DNA of 18,400 bases from Kiritimatiellia bacterium (lineage in GTDB: Bacteria > Verrucomicrobiota > Kiritimatiellia > RFP12 > UBA1067). How positions within the stretch are numbered: the stretch's first letter is position 1; the number at the start of each line of letters is the position of its first letter. The stretch is taken from the NCBI GenBank assembly GCA_017547265.1, contig JAFYQC010000226.1, positions 1-18,400 on the forward strand, given 5' to 3'. A program made the translations under genes and the position numbers. A model generated the notes under the pieces. That model did no database searches, was not told the DNA's origin, and saw nothing but the letters and a program-made list of their open reading frames with translations. Shown here piece by piece: positions 15,619-18,400 of the stretch.

Positions 15619-15644
15619 GTAGGTTGCCTCGCTTTGGTGCGGCC

Positions 15645-17288
15645 TCAGGCCGTGATGCCGTTCTGCTGGGCGACGAGTCCGGCGGCTCCGTACATCTTGC
15701 GGAGCTTCGGCTTTTCGATCTTGCCTGTCGGGTTGCGCGGCACTTCCGCGAAGATGACCTTGCGCGGGCGCTTGTAGCGCGGGAGATCGAGGCAGAAGTC
15801 GTTGAACTCCTGCTCGGTGAGCGTCATCCCCTCCTTGACGGACACGATCGCCGCGGCGATCTCGCCAAGACGCGCATCGGGAAGTCCGATGACCGCGACA
15901 TCCTTGACCTTGGGGTTCGCGCGGATGAAGTCCTCGATCTGCACGGGGTACAAGTTCTCGCCGCCGGTGATGATGACATCCTTCGCACGGTCAACGAGGT
16001 ATATGAAGCCGTCGCGCTCCTCGGCCATGTCGCCGGTGAGGAGCCAGCCCGGCTCCTTCATTATCTCGGCCGTCGCCTCGGGGTTGTGGTAATACTCCTT
16101 CATCACGCCCGGGCCCTTCAGCGCAAGCTCGCCGACCTCGCCGGGCTTCACGGGCGTAATACCGTCGGGGCCGACGATCTTCGTCTGCCAGCCAAAACCG
16201 GCAACGCCGATTGCGCCGACGTGGTCGATGTTCTCGACGCCGAGATGGACGGCTCCGGGGCCTGTCGACTCGGAGAGCCCGTAGTTCGTGTCGTAGTCGT
16301 GGTGCGGGAACACCGTCTTCCACCTCTTGATGAGGGCGGGCGGCACGGGCTGCGCGCCGATGTGCATGAGACGCCACTGCGAAAGCTGGTAGTCCTCGAG
16401 CTTGACGTCGCCGCGCTCGATTGCATCGAGAATGTCCTGCGCCCACGGAACGAGAAGCCACACGATGGTGCACTTTTCCTCGCTCGCAGCGCGGATGATC
16501 CACTCGGGCTTCACGCCCTTCAGGAGCACCGCCCTGCCGCCGACGAGGAAGGAGCCGAACCAGTGCATCTTCGCGCCGGTGTGGTAGAGGGGCGGAATGC
16601 AGAGGAACGTGTCGTCCTTCGTCTGGCCGTGGTGGGCCTGCTCGACGGCGCAGCTGTGCAGGAGGCAGCGGTGCTGGAGGACGATCGCCTTCGGGAAGCC
16701 CGTCGTGCCGGACGAGAAGTAGATCGCCGCCTCGTCCTCCGGCAGCATCTTGATCGCCGGCGACTCCGCAATGCAAAGCCTGACGAGGTGGTGGTAGCTC
16801 TCCGCGAAGACGGGACAGTCCCCGCCGACGTAGATGCGCGTCTTGACGCGCGGCATCTGGTCCGCGATCTGTTCGACGCGCCCGATGAACTCGGGACCGA
16901 ACACGAGCGCCTCGGCGTCCGCGAGATCGAGGCAGTACCTGATCTCGTCGGCCGTGTAGCGGAAGTTGAGCGGCACGGCCATGCAGCCCGCCTTAAGGAC
17001 GCCGAAGTAGATCGGCAGCCACTCGAGGCAGTTCATGAGGAGAATGGCGATCTTGTCGCCCTTCTTGTAGCCGCGGCTCAGGAGGAAGTTCGCGAAGCGG
17101 TTCGCCTTCTCGTCGAACTCGCGCCACGTCATCTCGGCGCGGAAAGCCTTGTCGGGAATGGACTCGACCAGCTCTGATTCCTTCCAGGTCTTCTGCTTGC
17201 CCGCGTCCGGCGTGTCGATCTCGACAAGCGCCACGTCATCGCCCCATTCGCGGGCATTGCGTTCCAGTAGCTCGGTGATGTTGTCCAT
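15645..17288 (-). CDS. AMP-forming acyl-CoA synthetase (ANL superfamily)
   Basis: This enzyme activates a carboxylic acid, probably a fatty acid, with ATP and links it to coenzyme A. The 547-residue product shows the ANL motifs in order: the P-loop YFSSGTTGFPKA (about 190-201), an aromatic-motif stretch YDTNYGLSESTG, GWLLTGDMAEERDGFIYLVDRAKDVIITGGENLYPVQIED, and the C-terminal PRNPTGKIEKPKLR with the catalytic lysine. The substrate cannot be fixed from sequence; overall form is that of medium/long-chain fatty-acid ligases. It starts one base after the thioredoxin-like gene, with GGAG about eight bases before the ATG, and is followed by lpxC, so a link to membrane lipid or lipid A supply is possible. 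Confidence 0.92.
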   Translation of the reverse strand: MDNITELLERNAREWGDDVALVEIDTPDAGKQKTWKESELVESIPDKAFRAEMTWREFDEKANRFANFLLSRGYKKGDKIAILLMNCLEWLPIYFGVLKAGCMAVPLNFRYTADEIRYCLDLADAEALVFGPEFIGRVEQIADQMPRVKTRIYVGGDCPVFAESYHHLVRLCIAESPAIKMLPEDEAAIYFSSGTTGFPKAIVLQHRCLLHSCAVEQAHHGQTKDDTFLCIPPLYHTGAKMHWFGSFLVGGRAVLLKGVKPEWIIRAASEEKCTIVWLLVPWAQDILDAIERGDVKLEDYQLSQWRLMHIGAQPVPPALIKRWKTVFPHHDYDTNYGLSESTGPGAVHLGVENIDHVGAIGVAGFGWQTKIVGPDGITPVKPGEVGELALKGPGVMKEYYHNPEATAEIMKEPGWLLTGDMAEERDGFIYLVDRAKDVIITGGENLYPVQIEDFIRANPKVKDVAVIGLPDARLGEIAAAIVSVKEGMTLTEQEFNDFCLDLPRYKRPRKVIFAEVPRNPTGKIEKPKLRKMYGAAGLVAQQNGITA

Positions 17289-17289
17289 G

Positions 17290-18132
17290 TCAGAACTCCG
17301 CTTGGGTCCACTTGAGATCGGCGAGCGCGTTCTTCACCTCCCGCACAATGCGCGCGTCGGGATGACCCTTCATCGCCTCGCCGTTCGAAATCACACTCGT
17401 GACCAGCGCCTGGTACTTCCGCTTCTTCTCCCCCTCCTCGGGACTGAAGATCGGCGGATCCTTGGCCTTCTTGGCGAAGGCGACGAAATCCACCATCGCC
17501 TTCAGGTTCGGAATCGCCGCGAGCTCCTTTGCCGCGGGCGCGTACTCCTGCGCCAGCTGCGGAAACCTCTCGCGGAAGGCCTTGAGACGGAGGTAGGCGT
17601 GGCAGGGCTCGTTCTTGATCTCGTAGTCGAGGTAGCGCTTCCACTGCGCCATGTTCTTCGGGGACTCGATGTCGGTGAGCGCCGTGACGACCGCCTGCGT
17701 GGCGTTGTGCGTCTTCTTTCCGAGATAAACGGGCTTCCCCGTCCCGTCCACCACGTAGATGTAGGGCAGGGACTTGGTCTTGGGCATGCCCTCGAAGGCC
17801 GCGTTCCGATAGACCGAGTAGCTGATGCCGTACTTCCTGAGCTGACGCCGCACGATCTCGTCCTCCTCGCCGCCGTCGCCGACGGGCGCGGCAAGGATGG
17901 CGAACCGCTTGGTCTTGAAGTTCGCCCAGACCTCCCTGAACACGGGCAGGAGCTCGCCGGCCGCCTGCTCGTCGGCCGCCTTCCAGCGGCAGACCAGGAC
18001 GACCTTGCCCTGAAGATAGCCCGAACTCGCCTTCCGCCCGCCGAGATAGTGCTCTGCGTCAACATTTCGCCACCCTCCCGCCTGCGCACACGCGGCGAGA
18101 AGGAGAACCCCCGTAATCAGCGACGACTTCAT
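17290..18132 (-). CDS. Thioredoxin-fold lipoprotein or secreted protein lacking the CxxC motif
   Basis: The 280-residue product starts with a signal peptide, MKSSLITGVLLLAACAQA. LAAC at residues 12-15 is a good lipobox; signal peptidase I cleavage after AQA is the alternative. Residues about 25-140 look like a thioredoxin fold: GYLQGKVVLVCRWKAADEQ in the place of the WCxxC strand-helix, then RFAILAAPVG, and SLPYIYVVDGTGKPVYLG with the cis-proline (P123). The redox cysteines are missing (WKAADEQ), so it is unlikely to be an oxidoreductase. The C-terminal half is helical and charged, without a recognised domain. The start was chosen at the signal peptide; the frame extends upstream to 18264 but antisense to the Dus gene. 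It is first in a unit with the acyl-CoA synthetase and lpxC. Confidence 0.8.
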   Translation of the reverse strand: MKSSLITGVLLLAACAQAGGWRNVDAEHYLGGRKASSGYLQGKVVLVCRWKAADEQAAGELLPVFREVWANFKTKRFAILAAPVGDGGEEDEIVRRQLRKYGISYSVYRNAAFEGMPKTKSLPYIYVVDGTGKPVYLGKKTHNATQAVVTALTDIESPKNMAQWKRYLDYEIKNEPCHAYLRLKAFRERFPQLAQEYAPAAKELAAIPNLKAMVDFVAFAKKAKDPPIFSPEEGEKKRKYQALVTSVISNGEAMKGHPDARIVREVKNALADLKWTQAEF

Positions 18133-18139
18133 CGGCCGT

Positions 18140-18168
18140 ATTATATCAATTCGCAAATCCGCGGACAA
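18140..18168 (-). promoter_or_regulatory. Near-consensus promoter of the thioredoxin-like/acyl-CoA synthetase/lpxC unit
   Basis: TTGTCC (18168-18163) and a perfect TATAAT (18145-18140) are 17 bases apart on the minus strand. The -35 box lies inside the last codons of the upstream Dus gene. TATAAT ends only seven bases before the ATG, so the transcript would be leaderless or nearly so, and no Shine-Dalgarno sequence is seen. Confidence 0.6.
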
Positions 18169-18400
18169 TGGCCTCGATCTCGGCGAGGGTGCGGACGGCA
18201 TTGAGGCGCTTCCTGAGTTCCGCCGCGCCGGGGCGTCCGTTGAAGTAACGGAAGAGGTGCACATGCATCTTCACGGACGCGAAGGCGTCCGGCGTCGGGA
18301 CGTGGTCCTTCGGGAAGTGCGCGGCGAGCTGGTCGCGGAAGCGGAGCAGGTAACCGAGATGACGCCTGAAAGCGTCTTCCGTCCCCCGTCCGAAGTCCTC
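18146..18400 (-). CDS. dus: Probable tRNA-dihydrouridine synthase, C-terminal fragment (starts outside the window)
   Basis: This open frame enters at the window edge and ends in TGA at 18146-18148, giving 84 residues. Stretches such as FRRHLGYLLRFRDQL, KMHVHLFRYFNGRPGAAELRKRL and AVRTLAEIEAIVRGF fit the helical C-terminal tRNA-binding domain of flavin-dependent tRNA-dihydrouridine synthases. These typically have an RxxRKHxxWYL...FRxxxNxxxxxxE pattern. The FMN-binding TIM barrel with the catalytic Cys is outside the window, so the family call is moderate and the Dus subtype cannot be given. The promoter of the next gene overlaps its 3' end. Confidence 0.55.
   Translation of the reverse strand, partial: EDFGRGTEDAFRRHLGYLLRFRDQLAAHFPKDHVPTPDAFASVKMHVHLFRYFNGRPGAAELRKRLNAVRTLAEIEAIVRGFAN

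Noticed and set aside
15640..15652. CGGCCT-C-AGGCCG palindrome over the acyl-CoA synthetase stop codon, as a terminator
   Set aside because: A single-base loop cannot form a hairpin without opening pairs, the stem is short and there is no T-tract; lpxC follows 26 bases on.
15624..17177. A 517-codon open frame on the plus strand
   Set aside because: It lies wholly antisense to the well-supported acyl-CoA synthetase gene, and its product is Arg/Asp/Leu/Val-rich with no recognisable motif. Long antisense frames are expected in GC-rich coding DNA.

Overview
The window is a GC-rich bacterial chromosome segment in which every convincing gene lies on the minus strand, so transcription runs from high to low coordinates. 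Genes are very tightly packed, with start/stop overlaps of 4 to 11 bases at several junctions, and I see no tRNA, rRNA, insertion sequence, phage gene or CRISPR array. The gene set (lipid A deacetylase family, MreBCD/PBP2/RodA, PBP1C, MurA with Asp at the catalytic Cys position, a DUF3127 protein, heptamer tandem repeats) suggests a Gram-negative rod, possibly of the PVC group (Verrucomicrobiota/Kiritimatiellota-like). That placement is an inference, not something the sequence proves.

In transcription order: (1) the last 84 codons of a probable tRNA-dihydrouridine synthase; (2) a set behind a near-consensus promoter: thioredoxin-fold lipoprotein, acyl-CoA synthetase and an LpxC-family protein; (3) a cell-envelope and housekeeping run behind a TATAAT box: pbpC (PBP1C), a KtrA-type RCK protein, murA, proC and an unusual nadD; (4) a 90-base inverted-repeat structure just after nadD; (5) a new promoter, then a DUF3127 protein, homoserine dehydrogenase and aspartokinase; (6) a good sigma70-type promoter that overlaps the aspartokinase stop codon, then the rod-shape operon mreB-mreC-mreD-mrdA-rodA, running on into the start of an RNase E/G gene that leaves the window.

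The genes fall into three jobs. Envelope building: precursor synthesis (MurA), polymerisation and crosslinking (PBP1C, RodA, PBP2), cytoskeletal guidance (MreBCD) and a lipid A enzyme homologue. Amino acid supply: aspartokinase and homoserine dehydrogenase for the aspartate family, ProC for proline. Cofactor synthesis: NadD.

The most unusual items are: NadD fused to a ferredoxin-thioredoxin-reductase-like CPC/CPC/CHC domain that replaces its normal C-terminus; an LpxC homologue whose metal/catalytic helix has lost several expected residues; MurA with Asp instead of the fosfomycin-target Cys; heptamer tandem repeats that are translated into a tail on PBP2 and also sit at the hom/lysC junction; an SSB-like acidic C-terminal tip on the DUF3127 protein; and hairpins downstream of nadD and over the mreC ribosome binding site.
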